Shown here: one piece after another, positions 55,191 to 64,000 of the stretch
Layout: every line of letters starts with the position of its first letter
Position numbering within the stretch: the first letter of the stretch is position 1
NCBI GenBank assembly: GCA_029962745.1
Contig: CM057162.1
Location: 5,032,323 to 5,096,322, forward strand
Length of the DNA stretch: 64,000 bases
Source of the DNA: Echinometra lucunter
Lineage: Eukaryota > Echinodermata > Echinoidea > Camarodonta > Echinometridae
Direction: 5' to 3'
The notes under the pieces: model-generated
Told to the model about the DNA's origin: nothing
Databases searched by the model: none
The model's input: only the letters and a program-made list of their open reading frames with translations
Program-made: the position numbers and the translations under genes

Positions 55191-55199
55191 CCTTGGTTA

Positions 55200-56240
55200 T
55201 ATTGTTGGAAGTTTATTCCTATACTCCTCTTGACATTATAATTTTCTGGTACATCTCTTAAGGTGGCCGATCTTGTGAGATCCTGTGTATAACTGAATGT
55301 ATCAGTGCTTCTTTGCACATCGATCTTGTCTCCTCTGCTTCTTGGAGTATCAGTGTCCGTAAATGACTTACACATGTGCATACTACTGGGAACTCTTGGA
55401 TCTCCAATCCCTTCCTCATTAGGCAGATCATCACCTTTTGTGATGCTATAGACATGTATTACCTCCTCACTTTTCTCCATACTGCTAGATTCATACGAGG
55501 TCGTTTCACATATTCCTGCTCCCACTTGTATACTGGAGGGATAAACTGTACAAGCAGGTCCAATTACCTCCAACCGTGGATCGGATGTTCCCACTAGCTC
55601 CGACATCATTACGTGTATCTCTACTACATGTTTCAGTTCCGATTCTCACATCCTTACTGACATAACTTTTATCTGAATCACTCCTTGTTTTACTCCTGCC
55701 ATTATTATTTACTCCATTATCTTTGGTGATGCTACAGACATGTATTTCTTCCTCACTTCTCTTTTTACTGCTAGATTCATATTATGAGATCGTTTCACAT
55801 ATTCCTGCTCCCACTTGTATATTGGAGGAATAAATTGTACAGGTATAGGTCCAATATTACCTCCAGCTGTTGATCGGACAGTACCTCTAGCTCCAACATT
55901 ATTACATGTATTTCTACTACTTGTTACAGTTCCGATTCTCACATCATTTCTGATATTACTTTTGTCTGAATCACTCTATGTCTTACTCCTGCCTTTAATA
56001 CTTCCTCCATTATCTATATTGTCACTTTGTGCAGGGACCGCACATGTGTTGCTAATATATACATCATTGCCACCCAAGCATGTCTTTGTAATTCTGTGGT
56101 TCTCTTCACTCTTCGCTGATATCATACTGCCTGCTATCGCGACCCAACAACTATCTTTCTTTCTGGTAGTGTCATTCAATTTTCCTTCTTTTTTTTTTTT
56201 TTTTTTTTTTGATAATCTGTTTCCTGGACACTTTTCCACA
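55200..56240 (-). other. Upstream region of the LINE, with internal duplication
   Basis: Partly open minus-strand frames rich in Ser, Thr and Glu, without a recognised domain, probably the LINE's 5' region or first reading frame. It contains a diverged 286-base direct repeat (55441-55726 and 55727-56022). A T-run of about 23 bases is at 56190-56210. Confidence 0.45.
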
Positions 56241-56739
56241 AGGGTCCTTTCACATCATAATTTGCTGTACTGTTTCTTTCAATTTATATTGAAATAACTG
56301 ATTAATTATTGAATAATTTATTATTCATAATATCTTTTTGTCTGAAATACTACATTTATGTTTCGAGAATATAGCAAAGATATTCTCCGATTTATATACA
56401 ATACCAAATAATAATTTCAAAGAAAGCGTCCGTCCTATGCTGGTTTTAAACAATAAGTTCCCAAAATATACGGATAATTATATCGCGAAGAAAGATAAAT
56501 TGCCATTTCACCGTAGGAAGTAAAAGTCTGGATTATAATCAGCCATCTTCACCTTTAGTGTGCTCCCATAATGAAGGACTTATAATGTTGCCTTAACTCT
56601 TTATTATTATCAATATTATTGGGGGGGGGGGGGGGTCTCTTCTCTCAATGACTATTAGTTTGTTCTGATTTATTTTTTCTGTTTTTTTGTTGTTGTTGTT
56701 GTCTGGTTTGGTTTGTTTGTTTTCTTCTTTGGTTTTTTA

Positions 56740-56970
56740 TCATCATTCTTTAATGATAATAATAACAATGATAATATAAATAATAATAATACTGATGATA
56801 ATGACGAGGATGATAATAATAACAATAATAATAATCATAGTAATGATAATAATAATAATCATAGTAATGATAATAATAATAATAATAATACTGATAAAAT
56901 GAGGATGATAATAATAATAATGATAGTAATAACAATAAAAAAAATACAATAATAACAGTAATAATAACAA
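56740..56970. repeat. Imperfect AAT-type microsatellite
   Basis: About 230 bases of GATAATAATAAC-like units with scattered CATAG and GATGAGGAT interruptions. The frames through it are repeat artefacts. Confidence 0.9.
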
Positions 56971-58892
56971 TTACATTCTAGAGCGCTTTATACAAAAGTT
57001 TCTAAGTACATTACAAGTCATGATGATTGGTAAAAAAAAAAAAAAAAAAAGCACGAAAATTCCAAAGTTGAATAGAAATGAAAAAAATAACTAAGGATAA
57101 TTATGAAATGGATGATCATATTGAAATTATTTTGGGAGATGTATGATTACGATTTAATTTCCTTCTTGTGATTTTTTTTTTCTTCTGTTATACTTCGTGT
57201 GTCTTAATTCAATGAAGATACGAATAAAAACAATATTTTCAGTGCTAAAGCAAATGAAACTGAACTAACCAAAATGTATCAAGAACCCAGTTTGAAAAGA
57301 TCTATACATTCAACATTAAAAACTCACTCAAAGGAAAATGATCCTGGGAGTCAAGTTTCAAGGTCATCTTCTGACTTTAATACGTTCCTTTTCATCATGT
57401 TCATCCCTATTTTCATATCTTTAAAACACTTCATTCTGACATTAACAAGCAGCTTTTGGACTCAGTGTACCTTTCACTGTATTATATTGATTATATGTTT
57501 ATTTTAAACAAATGCAATATTCAATTACGATCATTTTACTGTTTTATTTGAACTATCACAGTTTCATGATTTCCCATACATGCCATAAATTCATTTTAAT
57601 GTTGTATATTCTTGAGGATGTTTCCATGCATGTCCGAGTCGGGGCGGAAAGCCGGCGGACTACAGTAATTAATCTTCCTTTTTCCTTTCCCAGAAACCCG
57701 GGCATGTATATGGTCAGCATCCTCCATTCATTTTGTTCCTTGTATTCCTTGTTTATTTTCTTTTGTATTTTGAATTGCCAAATAAAATAATAAAAACGAT
57801 GAGAGAATGGCCCAATGATTAGGGAAAACATAAACAACGCTTCAGTATAAATGAAAAGGAGTGTAGATAACTGATTCTCCATCTTGTTTATTTCCGTATA
57901 AAACAAATTGGCATGATAATAATAAAACGTAGAAATAAATGAAAACAATGATATGTAAAATTGGCTTAATGACTTTTACTAACTCATTGATAAGCCTATT
58001 GGTTTGCTAAAAACGTTGCTGTTCCTGTTGAATTTTTTTGAAATAGATTTGGTCAATTTTCGTTCATTTCTAGATCGGTCAATGGCACTTTCAATAATGG
58101 GTCACGTTTTACGAAGTGACAGTCCATAAATCATTATAAAAGACCTTCTATGTCCGGTTCGATAATGAAATCCAAGCAGTGTGGTAGTGTATAGGATCGG
58201 TGATTTGCTTGCCGCCCTCACCCGCCCGTATAATAATGTTTCTAACATCCGGGCTGAACATATACAACAGCAACAACAACGTTTCCAATCGGGAATAGCA
58301 TTAAAATTGTCTGCAGCTCGCACGAATTTTGCGAAAGGGCCTTCTTCAAAAATTTTATCGTATCATTGGAATCCCTGGGTTTAGTGGGTTTTTTTTTTTC
58401 TTGGAGCAGCCCCGGCTAAACGAAGATCTCTGTGAGCCAGTGATCTGGTGACTGTGTTGCAACGTGTCAGTTTAGGAGTCATCTACATTGACAGAACCCA
58501 ACGATTTTAGAACTGCCGAAAATCGTCAGGTATGCCCACTTTTATCGTTATGAACGAGTCATCTTATTATTACGGTATACTAAGAGTACTCCACAGTCTT
58601 GACTGTATTTGATTTTAAGCCCTATGAATCAAAAGCAAATTTGAAACAAAATATGACATTGTTTTGATGTCGATTTATGTTCAAATCTCCAAAATACTGT
58701 TATATAGGGCACTGAACTTGCCCTCTGTCATCAAAGGTACATCATGCAAAGAGCTTATAGTTAAGTGGAACAAGCCTTCCTAAGCTAAAGGAATGGATCT
58801 TGGCTTTCCTCGAGACAAAGAATCTGATGCCCGTAATAGATCCTAACAGAGAAAACTGAATTTGAAATACGTTTTTAAATGGACAGTTTTCA
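56971..58892. other. No gene supported
   Basis: AT-rich sequence with frames under 130 residues. The one at 58181-58384 (GDLLAALTRPYNNV, then a Gln run) looks mildly protein-like but matches no family I know and has no splice or start support. Confidence 0.35.
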
Positions 58893-59032
58893 TACTGTAT
58901 GTAAATTAATACATGTTTGCCATGTGGTTTTGATTGATGTATTGCAAATTCAGTCAGGTTGGACTGTATGTAAATTAATACATGTTTGCCATGTGGTTTT
59001 GATTGATGTATTGCAAATTCAGTCAGGTTGGA
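58893..59032. repeat. Exact tandem duplication of 70 bases
   Basis: Two adjacent copies of a unit starting ACTGTATGTAAATTAATAC and ending CAGTCAGGTTGG. No difference seen between them, so the duplication is recent or an assembly effect. Confidence 0.9.
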
Positions 59033-59149
59033 CAAACAGTTTGGCTTGCCCAACCTTGCAACACGCGTTTATTGTACACACTTTGCATCCAGACTATAGA
59101 AATAATTATTACAAGTAACGTAACAGGTGCATGCATGTAATATATTTTT

Positions 59150-59530
59150 TTAGCAAGGCTTTGACAAAGGAGCTTGCTTATTTTATTATGAAGATAAGTC
59201 ATGGTAACTATATTATGGCAATAATAAACGTTTTCCTTTTTTTTTTTCTTTTTGTTTTCTCGCTTTCTATAGCTGGAATATTATACCCTGGAATAGCTTG
59301 AATAGAATGGATGATATAGATATCGATGTCCATTTAGTTATTTTTTTCAAGACATTTTGACAAAGAAGTTTGCTTTAGTTTTCCTTGATTATGAAAATGA
59401 GCCATTCAAATTATGGTAATCAGTGGTAATTACAAACTTACCCTTTGTTTTCTGGCTCGCCATTATATAGCTAGAATATTACACCCTTCAATAGCCTATA
59501 AACAACGGAGGATATTGATATCGATGTCAA
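59150..59530. repeat. Diverged tandem pair of about 185 bases
   Basis: Both halves contain TTTGACAAAG then TTGCTT, a TATAGCT then GAATATTA stretch, and GATATxGATATCGATGTC at the end. Divergence is much greater than in the 70-base repeat just upstream. Confidence 0.55.
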
Positions 59531-59630
59531 CAGAACAGTGGAATAACTATAACTACCATAGTCTCCCAAAAATCGAACATGTTTAAATTTCCTGCGACTC
59601 CCCGGAGACCTGGCGAGTCTCACGCCCGGT

Positions 59631-59983
59631 GTTGTCACTCTGTATTGACTTCGTGTACGCATGATCGTTCGAATTTCGCGTTAAAAGGGGCCTTTTTTTT
59701 AGCATGTTCGCGATTTTGAAAAAAAGAGGTTGTTTTCATGGGCTTGTACTCGAAATTGAAAAAAAGGTTGTTCTTCTGGTCCTTATTTAATTGCGAAAAT
59801 AGTGGTGATTTAGTAAAAGTGTTCTTGGAATGCGAAAAATAGGGGTGTTTTTTAAAGGCCAATTTGTACCCGTTTTGTGTCAAATAGGGGTAAAAATGGC
59901 GGAAAATGTACTTGAAACACCGCAAAATAGGGGTTAAATTCTGGGTTGCCGAACGATCATGGTTACATCTTTAGAGTGACAAC
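59631..59983. mobile_element. Inverted-repeat element with GTTGTCACTCT ends
   Basis: GTTGTCACTCT at 59631 and its inverse at 59983, each followed inward by an ATGATCGTTCG copy. The interior is made of degraded TTCGCGxTTxAAAAxGG units. No transposase. Confidence 0.6.
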
Positions 59984-60306
59984 TCCTGGGTCTCACGGAG
60001 ACGTCGCGGGGACGTCGCGGAGACGTCTCCGCAACCAGCGGAGACTTGAGTTGCGAACTAGTCGCGAATCAGTTTCCAGGCCGGTGTGATGCCCCCTTTA
60101 CTTTTTTTATTGAAAATTTTCCAATAATTCCATCCAAAGTGTGCACCAGATCGTTTAATTTCAGTTTTATAAATGCAATGGGATTTTTTTTTTCTTAGGG
60201 GCGTATGCCCCTTCTCACAAGATGATATGGTTCAGAAGTTCCTTGGAAGGAAGGTTATCGTCATAAAAGAGAGGCGATCCTTTTTACGGACAGAGGTATT
60301 AGACCT

Positions 60307-60617
60307 GGGGGTGTTTCATAATGTTCGTAAAGTTACGAAGGACTGTCTTGAATATGAAGTGCCAAAATGGGATGCCTAAAATTTTTCCAGACGTTTTAGC
60401 AAAGTGTGATTGCATTTTAAATAATCTCAATTGATTTGTGGCAAAAAATATAATTTGCAATAAAGATGTTTGTAAACAATAGTACTGTTAATATACAGAT
60501 CTGCATATTTCACCTTTAGCTGATGCGATTTATGATTGAGAATCGCATTTGGCTTGCTATATTCAAGTCGTTCATAAAGTCATTCGTAACTTTACGAACA
60601 ACTTTATGAAACACCCC
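60307..60617. mobile_element. Inverted-repeat element with GGGGTGTTTCATAA ends
   Basis: Ends of about 35 bases (GGGGTGTTTCATAATG, then TTCGTAAAGTTACGAA) are repeated in inverse at 60580-60617. 311 bases, non-coding. Confidence 0.7.
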
Positions 60618-60717
60618 TTGAAGTCGGATCAAGAAGAAACAGACTCACGAGTGGTTTTCTACTGCAGTTATACATGTGGGAAGAAACTAGGATATAGGCC
60701 CCGGACTACGACATCTT

Positions 60718-60856
60718 GGCCGTTTGCATAAAAAAATTGCGATTAAACGCAACTCAAAAACGCAAGTCCCAAGTACTCAATACTGATTGGTTGAAAATCA
60801 AGTTTCGTTTGATTTTTTAGATGCGTTTAATCGCAACTTTTTATGCAAGAGGGCCC
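60718..60856. mobile_element. Foldback element with GGCCGTTTGCATAAAA ends
   Basis: A 139-base element whose two ends pair over about 40 bases (TTGCGATTAAACGC in both). It is the complete form of the element cut by the gap at 39286. Confidence 0.75.
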
Positions 60857-61439
60857 TTGACTTGTAGCACGACACCATCATGACAATGTTGTAGCAAGAC
60901 TTTTGTCTATTTAGATGCATTTGAAAAACTTCAGAAAAGATCACATGGGTTCAAGTTTAGAGTGCTGTGATGTACTGCACCTTTGTTGCGTTGCGGATAT
61001 GTCAAATTGAGAGGAATATAATTTATATACATAATTGAGAGGATCCCCAACCATCTCGATGGCGTCTCGGGTGGATATATAAGTGTGAGGATAAGGTAGT
61101 CGAGACACGGACGTTGCTGTACTTTATTTTTATTCAACAAGCTTTCGGCCTAACCGGCCTTCTTCAGGTTTCTGAAGATACAAACATAATAGTTATAATT
61201 ATGTCATGTTACACATGATGTGTGAGCGTGTCGTAGGCGGTTGCAAAACACACATTTTACAACAGTGCTTTATACATGTATATCACATACATATTCATGG
61301 CTACGCTTAATACCGATAACTTAATAAAATAAAATAATGAACACAATTTAATGTATAAGTTATGTGTAAAATAATTATGCTTACCGAAAGTGAAGTATAT
61401 GTGTGCTATCTGATGGGTGTGTATAAAAATGTGCGATCA
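60857..61439 (-). repeat. Inverted copy of the 31.2-31.6 / 39.1-39.4 kb junction
   Basis: 60857-61015 is the inverse of the 150 bases before the foldback element at 39126-39285. 61034-61439 is the inverse of the family iii repeat at about 31230-31618, with its hammerhead-like core at 61143-61167. They are separated by a short AT stretch, whereas on the left the Ty3-type element and the tRNA duplication lie between. It is cut at 61439 by the next LTR element. Confidence 0.8.
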
Positions 61440-61773
61440 TGACTATGGAGGACGGCGGCGGCTTCATTTTACTCGGCTGATAATTAATCTCGTTAAGGTC
61501 CCGAATTTGCGATGTGAACCGTTTTAAACTTCTATATTATGAGTAAGTCTGGGAAACCTAATCCTGAGCGACAGACATATTTTCTTCGTCGGAAGGAGTA
61601 AAAAGATGGTCATTCCTCTACGCCAGTTAATTACATGTTAAATGTTATCAGAAATGACCACGCCATCTATGGTGAATTGTATGCACAACTCTGTCTTGCA
61701 GCCTCTCTGCTATTCGTTAATAAACCACATTAACTCACTACGATTGCACCTCATCGTTTTTCCTTTAATTGCG
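61440..61773 (+). repeat. Putative 5' LTR
   Basis: Begins TGACTATGG exactly where the family iii similarity ends. It contains a polyadenylation signal AATAAA at 61719-61724. The 3' border is placed by the primer site and lacks an obvious CA end, so it is uncertain by a few bases. The matching 3' LTR is outside the window. Confidence 0.6.
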
Positions 61774-61798
61774 TGGTGGCAGCGCTGGAATTCGACCC
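61774..61798 (+). promoter_or_regulatory. Primer binding site, tRNA-Leu type
   Basis: TGGTGGCAGCGCTGG continuing ATTCGACCC is complementary, with about three mismatches, to the 3' end of a eukaryotic tRNA-Leu as I recall it (CCGCTGCCA plus CCA). Confidence 0.65.
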
Positions 61799-61944
61799 AC
61801 AGCCTAATAAATTCATGCTCCACTCTGGGAAAAATTTTGCTGTATAAAAACAGCCAGGTGCGCAGTAAAAGTAAGTTTTTACCGCAGACTTGTAGTGTGA
61901 GTGAGAGTAGCAGTAGGCCTAGGCTACAGTCCCACAGCCTCACA

Positions 61945-64000
61945 ATGGCGTGTGCTATGCCCAAAGTACCCAAGCAATGGTGCTTGAGCAAGGTAGAAAC
62001 TATCACCTCATTCGAGAGTTGGAGACAGAATCTCCTTTATACTCTTAATCTAGATCCTCACTTTGCCCCTTTCTTGAATGATGCAGTCACTTGGGGCAAA
62101 AAGACAAAATCAAATCCTACACGAGGTTTTGCGGATGACCCTACCTCTATCCCTTCAGAGTCGCGCAAAACTGCCCAACAAAAAGCTAACCTCTTAGATC
62201 TAATGCTTGGCCAAATAGCCAATTTCTGCCCTGTGATTGCCAGAAACTCTATAGTGCGTAATTCCACCTCACTAAATGACATCTGGTCAACAATAAGGCT
62301 TCACTATGGCTTCCAATCTACAGGTGCCCATTTCCTTGATTTTTGTGACATTAAGTTTCAGTCAGATGAAAGGCCTGAAGATTTGTATCAGAGAATTCTT
62401 GCCTTTGTAGAGGATAATCTTTTGACATCTGGTGGGGGAATCACCCACCATGGTGATCCCATTCTTGAGGATGAAGATCTCACACCCACTATCGAGAATT
62501 TTATCGTGTTGCAGTGGCTTTACTTATTGCACCCTGACCTTCCCAAGGTAGTTAAACAGCGGTATGGCACAGAGCTCCGGTCACGTACCCTTGCCTCTCT
62601 CAAGCCTGAGATTTCCCAAGCCCTCACCAGTCTGTTAGAGTCTGTCGAATGTTCTAGAGCCATGCGTACGGCTGCCTTTCCACCTCGTGGTCGTAACCAG
62701 GCCACGCCCCGCCGTACCCAGTCCCAAACTCCGACTAAGTTTCGCTCTAAGCCTACTAAGTCATGCCCTCTCTGTCTTCAGTCTGGCCGCCCTAGTAGTC
62801 ATTTTTTGAGTGTGTGCCCCTACCTCCCAGAATCTGATAGACAATACATGGCCAAGGCCCGGCAGGTTGCCAAGATTTTTGACAGTGAGGGAAGCCCTCC
62901 AGATGACCTTGACCCGGAAGAATCTCATGTCCAGTCTGATTCTTGCTCTGATCATAGCCTTGGGGATTCTTCCTCAACATTGCGTGTCCAGGTGCGTCAG
63001 TCTCCATATTTTGATGCATTCTACAACCATCATGCTGTCCGCATCACGGTTGATAGTGGTGCCACTGGGAATATGATGCGTGCCTCTACGGCTTATGCTC
63101 TAGGTTGTACTGTGACCCCAACCTCCCAATCGGCTCACCAGGCTGACGGCTCGTCCCCTTTAGTGGTCATTGGTGAAACCCACCTTTCTTTTTGTCGTGA
63201 CAGCCATGTATTTCATTTTGAGGGATTGGTCATCGAGAATCTTGACGTTGATGTTCTGGCTGGCACGCCTTTTATGGAGCGGAATGATGTGGCTATCCGG
63301 CCAGCTAAGCGGCAGATTACTTTGGCCGATGGCACTGTATATGCATATGGTTCCCAGGGTAAGCCCAAAGCTGGTCATGCTGTGCGTCGTGCTCATGTTC
63401 TCCGTGCCCCACCTCAAACTACCACCCTCTGGCCAGGGGAGTTCCTTGAGCTTTCCCTCCCTCTAGAATTTGCCGATGATGAGGCCCTGGTCTTGGAACC
63501 TCGTACCGCTTCCCCGCCCACACCCACTCTGACAGAATTTTGCCCTGTCCCCCGTGTAGTCTCAAGCATAGCGGGTAGGATCCGCATTCCTAATCTTTCT
63601 GAGGCCCCCTGCATTATCCGCCGCAATGAACATTTGTGTCAGGTTAGCCCCATGTTTGTGCAGGATGGTGTTCAGGTTAACCCCCCCTCCTCAGTGCGGG
63701 ATACTGTTCCTTGTATGTCTCCTCAAGGGAATGAACCTTCCCGGTCTTCGGAGTCTGTGGTTGTGGATCCTGATGGGATCCTTTCCCCTCGGGTTAAGAG
63801 TGACTTTCAGTCTCTTCATGCTGAGTATGATGGTGTGTTTAGCCCCTCTTTCAAGGGTTACAATGGCGCTTCTGGCCCATTCCAGGCCGTTGTGAACATG
63901 GGTCCAGTCCAACCACCACAACGCAGGGGCCGCCTTCCCTTATATTCCCATGACAAGCTAGTTGAATTACAGGACAAGTTTGATGATCTTGAAAGGCTTG
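61945..64000 (+). CDS. Gag-protease (pol) polyprotein of an LTR retrotransposon, partial
   Basis: The ATG in CACAATGGCG opens a frame with no stop for 685 codons to the window end. Residues 1-260 form a helical Gag-like region. A non-standard zinc motif is at 274-291 (CPLCLQSGRPSSHFLSVC, C-x2-C-x8-H-x4-C). The aspartic protease active site VDSGAT is at 369-374 and the flap region follows. The end (PPQRRGRLPLYSHDKLVEL) matches the stretch just before a Ty3-type reverse transcriptase, so protease is followed directly by the reverse transcriptase, unlike the element at 31631. The copy looks intact as far as visible. Confidence 0.88.
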   Translation, partial: MACAMPKVPKQWCLSKVETITSFESWRQNLLYTLNLDPHFAPFLNDAVTWGKKTKSNPTRGFADDPTSIPSESRKTAQQKANLLDLMLGQIANFCPVIARNSIVRNSTSLNDIWSTIRLHYGFQSTGAHFLDFCDIKFQSDERPEDLYQRILAFVEDNLLTSGGGITHHGDPILEDEDLTPTIENFIVLQWLYLLHPDLPKVVKQRYGTELRSRTLASLKPEISQALTSLLESVECSRAMRTAAFPPRGRNQATPRRTQSQTPTKFRSKPTKSCPLCLQSGRPSSHFLSVCPYLPESDRQYMAKARQVAKIFDSEGSPPDDLDPEESHVQSDSCSDHSLGDSSSTLRVQVRQSPYFDAFYNHHAVRITVDSGATGNMMRASTAYALGCTVTPTSQSAHQADGSSPLVVIGETHLSFCRDSHVFHFEGLVIENLDVDVLAGTPFMERNDVAIRPAKRQITLADGTVYAYGSQGKPKAGHAVRRAHVLRAPPQTTTLWPGEFLELSLPLEFADDEALVLEPRTASPPTPTLTEFCPVPRVVSSIAGRIRIPNLSEAPCIIRRNEHLCQVSPMFVQDGVQVNPPSSVRDTVPCMSPQGNEPSRSSESVVVDPDGILSPRVKSDFQSLHAEYDGVFSPSFKGYNGASGPFQAVVNMGPVQPPQRRGRLPLYSHDKLVELQDKFDDLERL

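Larger units (their letters stand above)
61440..64000 (+). mobile_element. LTR retrotransposon, 5' part, running off the window
   Basis: It interrupts the family iii repeat at 61440. A putative 5' LTR, a tRNA-Leu-type primer site and an uninterrupted Gag-protease frame are present. It continues past the window, presumably with reverse transcriptase. Confidence 0.85.

Noticed and set aside
56743..56970. Ile/Tyr-rich and Asn-rich frames
   Set aside because: Translations of the AAT microsatellite.
60173..60379. Plus-strand frame of 68 residues
   Set aside because: Half of it lies in an inverted-repeat element and there is no family resemblance or splice support.

Overview
The window looks like invertebrate deuterostome DNA, probably an echinoderm such as a sea urchin. 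The evidence is a spliced, intron-rich animal gene (alpha-1,6-fucosyltransferase, FUT8), Penelope-like elements, a Ty3-type element with the Gmr1 domain order known from deuterostomes, and dense small inverted-repeat transposons. Nothing resembles prokaryotic gene organisation. One 500-base run of N (39398-39897) marks a scaffold gap.

The backbone is an inverted pair of FUT8 loci. The left copy (minus strand, exons between 16306 and 4219) and the right copy (plus strand, exons between 42919 and 50346) lie in blocks that are reverse complements of each other (558-14685 and 39898-51240). They match in introns as well as exons. Each block carries its own insertions, including one hAT-like element per side with a perfect 8-base target duplication. 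Either this is a real inverted segmental duplication, or two haplotypes of one heterozygous locus were joined tail to tail at the gap. The sequence alone does not decide.

Between the arms, 19.9-39.4 kb is a nest of retroelements. Its core is three nearly identical Penelope-like copies: a partial inverted one, a 5'-truncated one and a full-length one (open reading frame 26593-29421). They are flanked by terminal repeats of at least three other Penelope-type families, then by a young Ty3/Gmr1-like LTR element (31631-38498) whose integrase lies upstream of the reverse transcriptase. Next comes a tandem 290-base duplication, each unit carrying a tRNA-like gene. Almost every junction falls in a TA microsatellite. 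The Penelope-type ends all carry a hammerhead-ribozyme-like core.

Beyond the right arm (51.2-61.4 kb) there is no host gene I can support. It holds a CAACTATA-rich repeat array, small inverted-repeat elements, a decayed CR1/L2-like LINE (about 53.5-55.2 kb), tandem duplications, and an inverted copy of the junction found at 31.6/39.1 kb without the Ty3 insertion. From 61440 to the window end a second LTR retrotransposon begins, with an intact reading frame of at least 685 codons running off the edge.
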